Source: Amborella trichopoda (lineage: Eukaryota > Streptophyta > Magnoliopsida > Amborellales > Amborellaceae). From it: a stretch of 64,000 bases of DNA. The stretch lies in the NCBI RefSeq assembly GCF_000471905.2, contig NW_006499207.1, forward strand, positions 3,303,012 through 3,367,011, read 5' to 3'. The position numbers and the translations under genes were made by a program. The notes under the pieces were generated by a model. That model was not told the origin of the DNA, searched no databases, and was given only the letters and a program-made list of their open reading frames with translations. Shown piece by piece: positions 12,421 through 24,300 of the stretch (position 1 is its first letter; every line of letters begins with the position of its first letter).

Positions 12421-12522
12421 GTCTCGAGCCTGACCTGCCTCGGCCTGGTCTTATTTTCGTCAGAAGCTGGGGACTGAAGCGTCATTTCAAATTTTTGAAG
12501 CGCAGTTTGTGGCACTGCTGAG

Positions 12523-12530
12523 TATAAAAG
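12523..12530 (+). promoter_or_regulatory. TATA box of the antisense gene, copy 1
   Basis: TATAAAAG in the context gctgagtataaaaggggaaa, plus strand, followed by a leader with an agagagagagac tract and no long ORF until about 13290. Element C has TATATAAG at 31781 in the same position relative to its 3' UTR arrays. Transcription is inferred, not seen. Confidence 0.6.
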
Positions 12531-12702
12531 GGGAAAAAAACCCAGTTTACTGTTTTACCCTTCAATAAAATAGTCGAAGAGACTTTTTTAGAGAGAGAGA
12601 CTCTGGGCTTCCGACAAGAGTTTCCCAACTAGAGTTTCCTAGCAAAACTATGCAGTACTTAAGCCTGCAGGAGCTTTCTAACAAGCTTGAACTGGTTGTG
12701 GG

Positions 12703-12731
12703 CAATCGCAAGCACAACGTGCTTGCGATTG
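12703..12731. repeat. Perfect 13-bp hairpin in the antisense-gene leader
   Basis: CAATCGCAAGCAC (12703-12715) and GTGCTTGCGATTG (12719-12731) are exact reverse complements with loop AAC. It lies about 175 nt after the TATA box and is followed by five T residues. Confidence 0.85.
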
Positions 12732-13288
12732 TTTTTGGAGAGTGTCAAGGCTCTCTATGTAGGGAACATGGCTTCTTAAAGCCTTATCAAAATTAGCAGT
12801 GGTGCTCTACTAGAGTTCGAGTGCTTTTTCGATCGTTCCGCGATTGTTGGTAGGTCGGAGAGCAGTCAAGGGAATCTAACGGTTTTTGGCTATCGAAAGA
12901 GAAGAAGGAGGAGCAGTGGGCTCATAGGAAGCACAATGAAATTTTGGTGAGTCATGGGGTGTGAAGAAGGGAACCCGTAGGGTCTCAAAGAAGCTTTTCG
13001 GGGATTCTGGTCATTCTTTCGATACTCCTGACTGTCAATAAGAAGAAAGAATAGGATCAGAGGGGATTCCTGGTGAGAAGAGGAAGCGCCAGTGAGAACT
13101 CAAGGCGTCACAGGCCTACAACGGTCGAGAGAAAGTGGAGAAGCGTGAGATAGCAAACGGTCGCCCCTCGCATGTGTGGTGTCAACTCACATCGCAAGGT
13201 TGCAGGGAATGAAGGATGCCCAGTTCAAGATTTGAACGAGATGATAGGGAGCGGGCGTCATAAAAAACTCACCCCCGACTCGTCTTGA

Positions 13289-14952
13289 AAGGGTGCTCCT
13301 AAAATTACCGCACCCTCTCAAGCAAAGGGGAAAAAGTGGAAGCGAGCTATCCCAACCGTCCCTCATGTACAAGCTCATCGGGCTTCAAAGCGTAAGCAGC
13401 CCAAGTGTCAAGTGGTCCAAGAACCAACAGATGTCTCTTGTGAGATTGCTTCATCGGAGTCTTACATATCTACGACTTCTGTATCGTTCTCTGCTCTTGA
13501 GAATTCACATTCTCCTTCACCTGAACCCTATTCTAGCCCTTCAAAGGCTCAAGCTAGTGCCTCAGATCATACTGTCTCCATCAAAATTGCTTCAGACCAA
13601 GAAGTGACGTCTGTGGCTGAAGGAGAAGGCCCAGTCCTGATGGAGGTGAACGGGGCTGAAAAGGATGGCCTTGATGAGGTAGCTAAGGCAGAGAGGACCT
13701 CTGGAGCTCTGGAGGTTACTGTGCCTACCGAGGGAAGGGAAGCCCCAGTAGAGCTTAAGGTCATAGAAGAGGCTAATGCCCCAAGGACTGACGAGGGGCC
13801 ACCCTAGCAGCAAGAAGTCGTTTCAAGTGATGTAGTTGTGGAGGATGCAGCGACAATACATCCCCAAGGGTCAGATATTGAGGGCCCAGAGGCGGCACCC
13901 TTGGCTGTGGAGGAGGCAGGTCTTGTGGGGGAATTTGTGGCTGAAGTGGTTGCCGTGGAAGTCAAGGGCGAAGAAGGAGTTGAACCTATCGAGGAGGAGA
14001 TGGCCGTTCAAGAAGAGTGGGAAAAGTGAAAAGGGATTGGCCCTGAAGGGGCTGAAACCGCTTTGAAGCATATTACGATCACTCTAGAAAACTAGCGGTG
14101 AGGGGAAGAGGTTGGCCTTGGAGGGCCCGAGCTTGCTAGTGCTGAGGCTGACAAGCCAGGTGAGGAGACTGTGAGGGATGAGCAGGTTGAAATTGAGGCC
14201 TCTTTACCACCTGCAACTGATGAGAGCTTGGGATTCATAGTCCCTCAAGAGGAGCCGACGACTCTAATGGCTTTAATCCCTTCGGGTTCTACCATGGAGA
14301 TGGATACTTTTCCCATTGCAGCGACCCCAGCAGCACTACCAAGGCTTAGCTTGAGTGGGCTGTTCGGAAAAATGATGGACATGCTTTGTCTAGGCGTGCA
14401 GAGGCTAAAGGGTTTGCCTCTTACTAAACTTAATGGTGCAATCCAGCAGTTGAGGCAGGTCGCCCTTGCAGGGGGAGTATCAAAGATCATCCCTTACTTT
14501 GATGGCATTGTAAATGAGCTAGAAGGGTGGAGAACAAAGGTTTTGTGCAAAGAAGCAACTGCGCAGCGGCTGAAGGGCTCAGAGTTACCCCATTTAAAAT
14601 CCTCACATTTGCACCACCGTGAACTGGTAGAGACCTAGTAACAGCCTCTCAGAGATTCGACCTTGCTGAAGAGGCCATTGCCCGCCATCGCAAGGTGATG
14701 ACTCTAGGGGCGAAGATATTAGAGCTGATGCAAAAGCTTGACAAGCTAGAGAAGGAGACTGTGGCTTGGGAAGCAAAGGACAAGATGCTTCTTGATAACA
14801 TTTTGGCCCTTGAGTATTCCTTGGGAGTAGTGACCGCCTTGCTGGAGCATGAGGCGGAGCTGGTGGCAGGGTTGAAGGGCGAAATCAAGCGGGCGAAGGT
14901 ATCGATTGCAACATACAGGGGGGAGATCAATGAAGCAATTGATTGTTTTTGA
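13289..14952 (+). pseudogene. Antisense ORF (aORF) of copy 1, coiled-coil protein, decayed
   Basis: One plus-strand frame stays readable from 13289 to 14638, interrupted by stops at 13805, 14027, 14093, 14099 and 14636, then shifts by one frame to 14952 (TGA). In order: a basic stretch KGKKWKR near 13325 that could be a nuclear signal, a Ser-rich segment, a Glu-rich acidic region (13600-14030), a predicted helical domain around LFGKMMDMLCLGVQRLKGLP (14345-14410), then a coiled coil (14690-14950) ending YRGEINEAIDCF. The last two blocks are matched by the plus-strand ORF at 35152-35983 in copy 2, which supports past selection. The start is unknown; a stop at 13286 and possible splicing obscure it. 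The function is unknown. Antisense ORFs are known between pol and the 3' LTR in Tat elements such as maize Grande, and a captured host coiled-coil gene is an alternative. Confidence 0.65.
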
Positions 14953-15239
14953 CGATGCCTACTTTCTATTTTTCTTTTCATTTCTTCTTATTGTAAAGAA
15001 AGGAAGCTTGTAATTCCCTCTTAATGAATAGAACAATTCTTTTCTCTTTCTATGTGTGACATGTCTTTTGTTCTTCCTTCTCTTTTTTATTGCTTTTGTC
15101 CTTTCACCATGTGAGACGAAAAAGGATAGCCCACTCTTTGCTTCGTCCTCTGACAGCTTGCCGTAGCTTCAATGACCTCGAACGAGGGAGCAGTTACTTC
15201 CTCACCCCTTGGTGTTTGATTGGACAGGGGCTCATAATT
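14953..15239. other. Convergent gap between antisense ORF and gag-PR tail
   Basis: Short AT-rich stretch where plus- and minus-strand genes meet tail to tail. It holds T-rich runs and AATGAATAG shortly after the ORF stop, a plausible poly(A) region for the plus-strand transcript. In an intact Tat element RT, RNase H and integrase would lie in this interval; nothing of them remains. Confidence 0.6.
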
Positions 15240-16160
15240 CATGGTTCTCATGATTTGGTGAGCCTGTTCGCTGTAAATACTCCAATCTGGGGGAGCCTTG
15301 GCTTCAATTCAAAGTGCATTGATTTTGATCTTGTCATAAGTCTTAGTCTCAGGGACAAGTTCCTTCAAGTGCTTTGAAGAGACACGAATAACCTCCAACT
15401 AATTCTAGAGGCTATGAACCTCGCTTCTTAGCTCTGCAATGGGGTCTTGTTCCTGAGAGTCGGAGGGCTGACTCTTGTCCATCTGTACCTCTTCGGGATC
15501 CTCTGAGAGGTGTAAGAACTTCTCTTGGCTGTTAGTTATCCCCTTGTTCAAGGAGGATGGAATTTGGAGTACCCTCCTTGGTGGTTGGTGTGCCAATTCT
15601 GCTTCTAAGAGAGCAATGGAGACATGCAGAACCTTTTGTTGATTCGGCATATAGGTGACCCTCGGTGCTGGAAGGTCTACCTCTAAAGCTTTGCCAGTCT
15701 CAGGAGATGCTTCTAGCTCACCATTTTATTCTGGCGAATTAGAAGTAAAAGGGGAAGCTTGTTCTTTGGGCGATGATAGCATGATCTCGGAGAAGTGGCA
15801 AGGTATACTTGGGTAGATAGGAGTCAATGGGAGGATCTTGCCTTGTCCTTTCTCTTCTTTGAACATGTACATGATCATGCGCCCCAGATCTTCAACAACA
15901 TCTTGAGACGAGGATCCTGACTCTCTCACAGGCTTTTAGTGATCATCCTTTGACTTTTCTGGTGTTGGAAGGTCTGTGAAATAGTACTTAGCATCGGCAT
16001 AGTGAGTCTCGACTACAGGGAACTGTCTCTTGTCAGCATAGACCGTGTGCTGTCTCCCATCTCAGCTATACTTGAAGCATTGGTGGAGTGTGAAAGGAAT
16101 CACATGTTGATTATGAAGCCAAGGGCAGCCGAGTAGGACGTTGTAAGATGTATCAATGTC
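15240..16160 (-). pseudogene. Post-PR polyprotein tail of copy 1
   Basis: Minus-strand continuation of PR, starting with the widely shared GRQHTVYAD block and THYADAKYYFTDL, then an acidic region, GRMIMYMFKEEKGQGKILPL, a block around VTYMPNQQKVLHVSIALLEA, and EVIRVSSKHLKELVPETKTY at the end. Stops occur at several points and the readable frame changes. Every block is matched in copy 2 (36206-37080), so both elements carry the same tail and then end before RT. The GRQHTVYAD block is also found after PR in element D. No function is known to me for this inter-domain region. Confidence 0.65.
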
Positions 16161-16640
16161 GATCACATGGAACTGAGTGTAATCATTGAGGTCACCGATC
16201 TTGAGGGAAAGGCGCACTGTGCCAACTGGCTTTTCTCCTGATTAGTTGAACCCTTGCACGGTGATGTGGGTAGGTGTGAGGTCGTTAGATCCTAATCCCA
16301 ATCGGGTGAGGATCCTTCTTGGGATCAAGTTGACTGCAAAGCCTCCATCCAACATGATTTGGTCGATAGGGCAAGCATGTAATTCATCATTTACAAAGAG
16401 GGGGCGATTGTGAAATTTGCCTCCCAACTGAAGGTCATCTTCGGCAAAATAGATTGCCAAGCACTCACTCAGGATCGCTAGGTCAACCTCAATAGGCTCC
16501 ACTTCAGCCTCGTACACCTCTGGGTTAGAAAGAGCTTAGACCAAGGCCATACGATTATCTCTAGACAGTAGGAGGGCATCGTAGATACTTAGAAGGGCTG
16601 GAAGCTTTCTCAAATGCCCAATTACATCATATTTCACCAT
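16160..16640 (-). pseudogene. Aspartic protease (PR) of copy 1
   Basis: Retropepsin-like region read right to left: GHLRKLPALLSIYDALLLS, then KFHNRPLFVNDELHACPIDQ, the active-site-like IMLDGGFAVNLIPRR (codons near 16320-16365), a TVQGFN block, and YNVLLGCPWLHNQ as the C-terminal lobe. Plant Tat/Athila proteases typically use D-G-G or D-T-G at this site, so the active site itself looks intact. Stops after TVQGFN and in the N-terminal part show that the gene is dead. In life it would cleave the gag-pol polyprotein. Confidence 0.75.
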
Positions 16641-19365
16641 ATCTTCATTAGTCTTTTGTGTTCCTGATCCAGTCACTGGTGTAGGTGGTAGGCTAGGTTT
16701 AGGAACAGGCTTTGGTTAAATTTTGGTTCAAGCTGACAGGGCGTCAGCGACTGGCAAGAATCAAGCTGCCTGGGTTAGCATCTCTCTTAGGCACTTCGGC
16801 TGCGCCCTACTGAGGCTAGTGCCTCCAAGCTCTCTGTTTAGAGTGTCGAAGTTTGAGCACTATCGACCTGCACCTGCGAAGAAATAGAAGAGAAGGGTGG
16901 AGAAGAAGAGTTATAATGTTTTAAGCAGCGTTTTATGTCATCTCCATAATTGGACTTGTGCAGGGGATATTTTAGGTCTTGCCCCGGCTCTGACCCTTGG
17001 GGGTTGCTTTTAGCGTCATCACCCATATTAGACGACTCCTAAGTTGTTGATGACTCTGGGACGACCATCTAATTGGACGATAGGATAAGGTGAGCTACGT
17101 CTTTGATGAAGTCCTATATGGTTGGTAGTGTAGGAAGGGGCCTGAGAAATTCTTCCTCGACTGGTGGTTGAGGAAGATGATTCCTTCGGCGAGCTGACCT
17201 GGGTACTCATCTCCTTCTATATCCCTGAGGAGGTGTTTGGTCCGCCCTATCGGACTGATGAGTAGTCATAGCTTGGTGGACTGCCTCATACTTCAAGGAT
17301 TTGAGACTACTTCGTCCATGGTAGACTTCCCAAGGCTGAGAAGTGGAGGGCTCTGAAGGGTCCAGTGTATGCTCATAGGGGGCATGTAAAGAGGTTTCCT
17401 CTTGAACGGAAGTGATGGCTTGAAAGCGTTATGGGAGGACGATACAAACAACGTGGCCTTTTTGTACCTTCTCAGTGACTACAGCTTTGAACTTAGAGCA
17501 TTCTTTCAGCTCGTTGCCCCATAATTGGTGATATGGCCATAAAGATTTTTCGTTCCCTGAGCAAGACGCCTCGACTGCCTGGGGGGCTTGGGAGTGACGA
17601 GATCCTGTTGGAGCATCATCTCGAAGAGGGTCTGTAGAGGGTCAAGCTCAGTGCTTCCCGGGGCTTGTGTCGAGAGTTCTTCTTATAATGGTGGAAGACG
17701 GACTTGAGGGTGTCCTTCTGGGTTACCATGGACTACGTGGAATTGCTGCATCTTCTTTGCCAAGAGCTCATGGAAGCCAGTGCATTCACTTAGGTCATGG
17801 CCTCTCATCAGGTGATACAAGCACCAGAGGTTCTCAGTTCCTTGAGGCAGGAACTTAGGCTGCCTTGTCGGCTTTGGTTTGATGTGTCCCTCTTCGAGCA
17901 TTATGGAAAATAGTGCACGGAGGATAGCAGGTGCCCCATCATCTTCTTGGATTGCCACTATGTGAGAAGCCTCAATTGCCCTGAACGCTTTCTTTAACTC
18001 TTGGAGCTTTATCTGACCTTGTTAATAAGGGCTTCAATAGTGTCTTTGAGAGTATAGAAGTCTTGAGTGGCGCCTACATTTCTATGATAGGCACAGTACC
18101 TCTCGTGTGTCTCCTATCCAGCTTGTTCTGAAGTGCTTACCTCCGACAGCTGAATCATGTTTTGCTCCAAAAGTAGTTGACGTAGTGCAGGAACCCACTC
18201 CTTATCAACGAGGTACACCTTATTCTGGTGCTGGATCCAGAAGTCACTTCGATTTATGTTTTTAAGGGGCAGGACCTTATTGTAGGACTGTAACTTGCCC
18301 CCAATCTGAGGGGTCTATGCCTTGGAGAGGTCCATGGTTTGAGGGACAGCTTTGTTAGTGTCAGTCATGATGACGATCACACTGATCACCGCTTTTTGTT
18401 AATTGCCCCATTTGTTGGAGCGAGAATTCGAGCCGGCGGGTTGCAGACGAGATCTGCCATGGTGCTTAGACAGACCCTCAATACGAACTGCTTTAGAGAT
18501 GAGCTCTGACATGGAGGGTGGATTGGAGGCCTCGACATGCAAGGCGATCTCGGGCAACATATTTTGTATACAGGTTTGAACTGCGTCTTTTTCGATCATG
18601 GGAGTGGCATGAAAGGTTGCCAACTCTCTCCATCAGGCGATGAACTTGTCAAATGGCTCACCAGGGTCCTGAGCCAGAGTGAGGAGCTCGATGGTCTCCA
18701 CGTTCCTTTGGACTTCATAGAAGCATTGGTAAAACAAGTGCTCCATTTCCTGCCATGTGTGAACCATGTTTGGAGGCAGTCTAACATACCACTAGAAGGC
18801 TTGCCCTTCGACAGTCTCGACTAACCGATGAAAGAGAGTCACCCGTCATTTGTTGTCTCTCGACAAGCCGCTTAGAAGTGAGCAGTATGCTGGTGAGGGG
18901 ATGTAGTGTCGTTAAATAGGGGGAGCTTCCATTTTTTATAATTTGGGGAAAATGATACCTAATCGATGTACGAAGGGTATGGCTTCCGATAGAGCGGTGC
19001 CTCTTGCATGCCCTGGACCATATTCTTAAGACTGTGGGTCACCATGGCGTCTATATCAGCAGGAGAAACCATGTGGGAAGTAGTGTTGTCCTGGGAGACC
19101 GGTGGGGGAGTTTGCCTCGGAATGGTGTCTTCACCAGATGGGGGATCAGTCTCATGGTCATAAGGGGCCCTTGAGGTTTCTAGGTGTCCCATCTTTTCGA
19201 GGATGGAATGCATCATTACCTCGAACCTGTTCATCCGCTCTTCTTGGGCGTTGTCCAACTCGTTTATCACCATGTCACTGACCGTTTCTTCTGAAAGGTC
19301 AGAGCCAGGTGGAGTAGTGGACTGCCGGGTTTGGTGAGTCAGACAGGAAAATTGGTCTGTGGGTG
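16641..19365 (-). pseudogene. gag of copy 1
   Basis: Capsid/nucleocapsid precursor on the minus strand. It opens with a coiled coil (EERMNRFEVMMHSILEKMGH, 19200-19270), then APLYRKPYPSYID and the retrotransposon gag core (WYVRLPPN, LFYQCFYEVQRNVETIELLT, about 18580-18830), and IALHVEASNPPSMSELISKA (18450-18560). The nucleocapsid-like knuckle (YCAYHRNVG..TQDFYTLKD, 18050-18115) has lost the expected second His and Cys. A Ser/Pro-rich linker leads to PR. There are many stops and at least two frame changes. The frame stays open upstream of Met at 19273 to about 19365, so the true start is there or beyond. Confidence 0.75.
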
Positions 19366-19828
19366 CTCAGCATGCCCCAACTGGACTCTAGCCTTTTATG
19401 CCGACCATCTGAGGACCGGTTCTTGATGGTCTTGGGACCGTGGCTTCTTGGCAGTGATCACCAAGCAATATTCTTAGACTTTCTTAGGCTCTGGGGTCTA
19501 CAGAGGGTAGAATGGATTATGAGCCAGGAGGTCACAACAGGTGGTAACCGCTACTACCTTAGGGGCTTCTTTGGTCAGGATCTGCAAACGTTTCTTCTGC
19601 TTAATCTTGAGGCTGCTATGGACCTCACTCTAGAACCGAGCTTGAGGCTTGAACTGTCCCATTTTTCTTTATAGGGCAAGGGCCGTGTCGATTAACTAAA
19701 GCAAAGAATGAGGTCCAAGGACAAAGGCCAGTCTAGGTCGCTACCTTGGAGGCTGCAGGCTCCTATCTGACATCAGGCCAATGCCCCGAATTCCCTTATG
19801 AGGCTCGAGTGCATGTCTGACTTGGGGC

Positions 19829-20354
19829 NNNNNNNNNNNNNNNNNNNNNNNNNNNNNNNNNNNNNNNNNNNNNNNNNNNNNNNNNNNNNNNNNNNNNNNN
19901 NNNNNNNNNNNNNNNNNNNNNNNNNNNNNNNNNNNNNNNNNNNNNNNNNNNNNNNNNNNNNNNNNNNNNNNNNNNNNNNNNNNNNNNNNNNNNNNNNNNN
20001 NNNNNNNNNNNNNNNNNNNNNNNNNNNNNNNNNNNNNNNNNNNNNNNNNNNNNNNNNNNNNNNNNNNNNNNNNNNNNNNNNNNNNNNNNNNNNNNNNNNN
20101 NNNNNNNNNNNNNNNNNNNNNNNNNNNNNNNNNNNNNNNNNNNNNNNNNNNNNNNNNNNNNNNNNNNNNNNNNNNNNNNNNNNNNNNNNNNNNNNNNNNN
20201 NNNNNNNNNNNNNNNNNNNNNNNNNNNNNNNNNNNNNNNNNNNNNNNNNNNNNNNNNNNNNNNNNNNNNNNNNNNNNNNNNNNNNNNNNNNNNNNNNNNN
20301 NNNNNNNNNNNNNNNNNNNNNNNNNNNNNNNNNNNNNNNNNNNNNNNNNNNNNN
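19829..20354. other. Assembly gap, 526 N
   Basis: Unsequenced bases in the 5' leader/gag upstream region of copy 1. All ORFs drawn across it are artefacts. Its true length may differ from 526. Confidence 0.99.
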
Positions 20355-21328
20355 TCTCAAGGTGCTTGCCTGGTGAAGAAAGAGCGACAGAAGAAGGAGC
20401 AGGTTCATGACTCCACCTAGGCCGGGATTGGGGAGGAACCTGCAAAGTTGGTGCGTGTGCACCTTTAGGGTTAGCCGTCAGGGTGACTTGGTAGTCAACC
20501 CGGGCTCGATAAACTGGTTCGACCTTGGGAGGTCGAGACCCACAAGCTTGTGTCTATGAGGGACCCAGCAGGACCCTATCTCTCACAGGATGAAGCTGTG
20601 TGTGCTGAGAGGGAGGAGAGAGCGGTCGGCCCTCATGTGCTCAAGTTGACACAGAATTGGCGCTGCCCCGAGCTGTGGGATGCATGGGGCGCCCAGGGTT
20701 TGGCCTGAGAAGTCCTAGCGTTAAACATGACCTCGAGGGAGCATGAAAGTTGCCCCGAGGTGTGGCTCGAGTGGTTGGACCACAAGCCTTTAGGTGTGTG
20801 CGAGAGGTGGAAGCCGTAGGGTCTCCATGTCTGCATGCTAAGCCTCTAGATGTAGAGGTTCGGGGTAGTAAAGGAGTATGGGGGATTATCTTACTGTGAC
20901 CCTCAGGAGTGATGGCAACTTGCTTGCCTCTTGCAAGAGTGGACTAGGAGCCCTTCCACCGTACCACAACAATATGACTGGCAAGGTACTTGCTAGTAGC
21001 CGGGTGTGTGTTGTGTGCAGCAGTGGATGTGTTACCAATGCAAGGGACCTCGGTGGAGGGCAAAGAAGCGGGGAGTCAAGGACCTTTAAGTCCCTTCTCG
21101 CACGAACTCAGGAAAGCACTTGAGAGCCGAACTGTTGATCCTTACTGCGAAGGAGTGTAGGTAAGGAGGCTTGAGCAGCTCGCTTCGCTGGGATGGTCAT
21201 GAGTGTGGGGATGAGAAAATCCACGACTCGAATGATTGGGTTGAATAACCCAGATGCCATAGAAAGTAGTGCAGAAAGTAAAAGGTGATAATGATCAAAC
21301 AAGAGCAAAACGACATAGCGGTAATAAG
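20355..21328 (-). other. 5' leader of copy 1
   Basis: Sequence between the gap and the primer binding site. On the minus strand it would be the untranslated leader and possible upstream ORF. I see only short ORFs on either strand and no recognisable protein. Confidence 0.5.
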
Positions 21329-21347
21329 TCCCCAGTGGAGTCGTCAA
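21329..21347 (-). promoter_or_regulatory. Primer binding site of copy 1
   Basis: On the minus strand this reads TTGACGACTCCACTGGGGA, starting two bases after the 5' LTR end. It matches the Arg-type site of element B and F apart from a few substitutions, including G to A at the third base. Confidence 0.75.
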
Positions 21348-21349
21348 GC

Positions 21350-24300
21350 TAGCTAGGTGCCTTGATCTTGCCTCCCCAGATCTTAGTGATCGCGTGATAC
21401 GTGTCTCGGGTTCGGAAGACCTGGGACCAGAGATTGCTCTCTCGGGAACCTTGTTCACAGAACAAGGGCAGGTGTCTAACTAGTGAGAGAGGAATTTTGG
21501 ATGTGAGGTGGGGATCAACCTGACCTAAGTCCGTGACTTAATCAGGCTGACTCACGCGGGCTCGCTCTTAGATCACGACAAAAAGCCCCCCAACTGCTTC
21601 AGCTGGTTTGAAATCGCCACCCTTGACCAGCGATCTCTTTGTTTTTGCACAACACTTCTATGGTTAATTTGCAATACAAGTGGGCCGAAGGACCCACCCT
21701 TTTTTTAGGGCAATGCACCTTCATATGGATGAGAAGGTGAGAAGTTAAGGTGATGACAAGAAGAGGGGACTCGACAAGGGGACGAGACTAGAATGATTAC
21801 TAGACCATTGCAATGACTGACTTAGAGTGGTAGCAAGATGGGCCCGGTAACTCAGACCGGCACAACGACAATACTAATCGAAACTAAGGTCGACATGATT
21901 GTCCTAATCTTGTGCGGCAGCAAAATGGGCATAGTACTCAAGACCAGCACAACGACAATATTGATTGACAGTCAGATCGTTATGACAATCTTAGACCGAG
22001 TCTTCCTTCAGCCAAGTGAGAAGGGAAGAGAATGAGGAGAAGGCACGAGACGACAATGAGAAGAGGTCCCGATGGCGCTGGACACTGCTGGTCATGACAA
22101 AAAGGGGCAATCAATGAACTAAGGTTGCGTTTAGACATCTCCGTGGGAAACATGAGAAGGCAGCACATCCCTTCGCGGGTGGCAATAACTTCTTGGGAAG
22201 CGCACGGTGATAGTCGTGGGATGTAGATCGGATCCTGCGCACGGCAATAGACATCGAGCGCACGAAGAAATCTCGCGGACGGCGATGGTCACCAAGCGCG
22301 CGAAGAAAGCTCTTAAACAGTAATAGGCACCAAGCGTACAAAGGTAGCTCGCGGACAGTGATAGGCACCGAGCGCCCTAAGAAAGCTCGTGGACAGCGTT
22401 AGACACCGAGCGAACGAAGAAACCTCGCGGACGGCTATAGGCGCCGAGCACACGAAGAAAGCTCGCGGACGACGATAGGCACCGAGCATGCGAAGGAAGC
22501 TCACAAAAGGTGATAGGCACTGAGCGCGTGAAGAAAGCTCGCGGACAGCGATAAGTGTTGTCGTGACCCCTCGCGGGCGGCATTTGGCATCGCCATCTGC
22601 GGTAGGTGTGCAACAAGGGGAGACCCCTACGGGCGGCAATAAGTTCAGCCATTTGTGCTCTTCGCTGAGACATCGAGGACACCTCTACGTACGACGATGA
22701 GAAACACCATCTACGAACCTCATTGAGAGATAAAGATGAATGAACAACAGGGGAAAGCAGTTCGCACATGACGCTACCATCGCCATGCACGATTTGTGAA
22801 ACCACAGGAGGGTGAAAAGAGAAGAAAGAAGCATGCATGACACTGCCACTGCTGTGCATGGCCTCTGAGAGGAGTTCAAACGAAGAATAAGAAGAAAGAA
22901 AAGAAGAGAGAAAAGATTTACCTTGAGCTTAAGGGTACCGATCCAAAAGTTTCTCTCTCCTTTCTCTCTCTCTCTCCAAATGTGATCCAACAATGAGAAG
23001 AAAGAGAAATTTTATTAAGAAAAGTTCTCCTTGGAGAATGAATCTAGTGTCTGCGTACAATAGTAGTACATGGAATGTATAGAATTGTACCCAAACATGG
23101 GTGGACTAATCAAAATAAACCTAATTGCTAGAAATTAAGATTTAATAGAATTAAAAGCAATAAAAAATAGGGCGTAAAATGACAGATTACCCCTTCCAAA
23201 CAATTTGTGGAATTCTACTACAGTCCCTATCTTGCCCTAGAACCTGCATGATTTTTCATGGATGATCCGGGATTGTTCTGATGCTCGTTTTATCGAAAGA
23301 TGATTGTTTTCTTATAGGGCTCGACATGACGAATGATTTGATACCAACTTCGAGCCATGGATCTTGTTTTTAGGCCACGATCTTGTGACTTGAAATTTGG
23401 ATGAATCTTGAAACTTCGGAGTGATAGTGTGCTCATTCCTTGATGTCTTTCTATGATTTCTTTGCTAGATCACACTGTGCATGCCGTCACTATCGCGTGG
23501 TAACAAACGCAGCTATATTTCATGTCTAGATGAAGATTTTGCAACTTTGGAGTTTTGACCAAAATATGGAATTCTGGCGTCGCAATTCATAGTCACTTCA
23601 TCAGCTTCGTGTGCAAAATCCGACCGTTCATCATGTATGGGGTTTGGACTAGAGATAGCCCTAGACTTTATGCACGCCGTGGAACTGGTTTTGCATCGAT
23701 CAGATTCGCGAGCAGCGTGATTTTGCTGCTTTAGCGAGTTTGCGATGCTGCTGATTTTCTTGTAACTTTCTGCACGGATTGGCAACTTCTCTCTAGTTTT
23801 TCTTCATGCTCGGGCATCATCGCGGGGTGTGCCATATATTAAAATGCTCGTCTTGACGAGACGAACACACTTCATCAAATTTGACCGTGATTTGATCGCG
23901 AACGAGGGAGATATAAGCATCATAAAACACTATTCGTGACTGTCCCTTTATGGAGTTTAGTTGCAACGTGGCCACACAGGAATGGCGTGCGGTTCCTCCT
24001 GTTTCGTTCTTTTACCTATAACTTCTTCCTGGAATATCCATTTAAGCTGAAATTTGACTTCTAAGGGTATTCAACTGTGTTGGATCCAATGACGGTAGTA
24101 TCATAGCAATTTGATGCACCGAAAATATAATTCTAGTTATGGGGTTTGTTTCAAGTTACTAAAGGTTGTTTCTGATGAAATTGTTTGTCAGTCTGCACTA
24201 TCTTAGATATATCGAAATGCGATGAAACATGGCAAGAGACTTTTGAGAGTCCTTATGAAGATCTTCACCAGTTTTGGGGCCATTTTGAGAATGTTAAAAT

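Larger units (their letters stand above)
9683..12522 (-). other. 3' UTR of copy 1, with satellite-like arrays
   Basis: This lies between the 3' LTR and the antisense gene. The first 700 bases (gttttcaccaacttcc, tttacccatg and others) are shared with C (29750-30200), G (53556-54200) and, inverted, E (48700-49390). After that come the 35-bp array, a segment repeating ctccctggggat (10640-11080), the 35-bp array again, and a 26-27-bp array. The minus-strand sequence abutting the LTR (ggtggggcatac) is a weak polypurine tract candidate. No protein is recognised; ORFs here are repeat-derived. Confidence 0.7.

Noticed and set aside
12703-12736. Intrinsic (bacterial type) terminator
   Set aside because: The hairpin plus T run looks like one, but this is plant nuclear DNA, where that mechanism does not apply.
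19741-20462. ORFs of 192-234 codons across the N block
   Set aside because: Most codons are N; the frames are artefacts of the gap.
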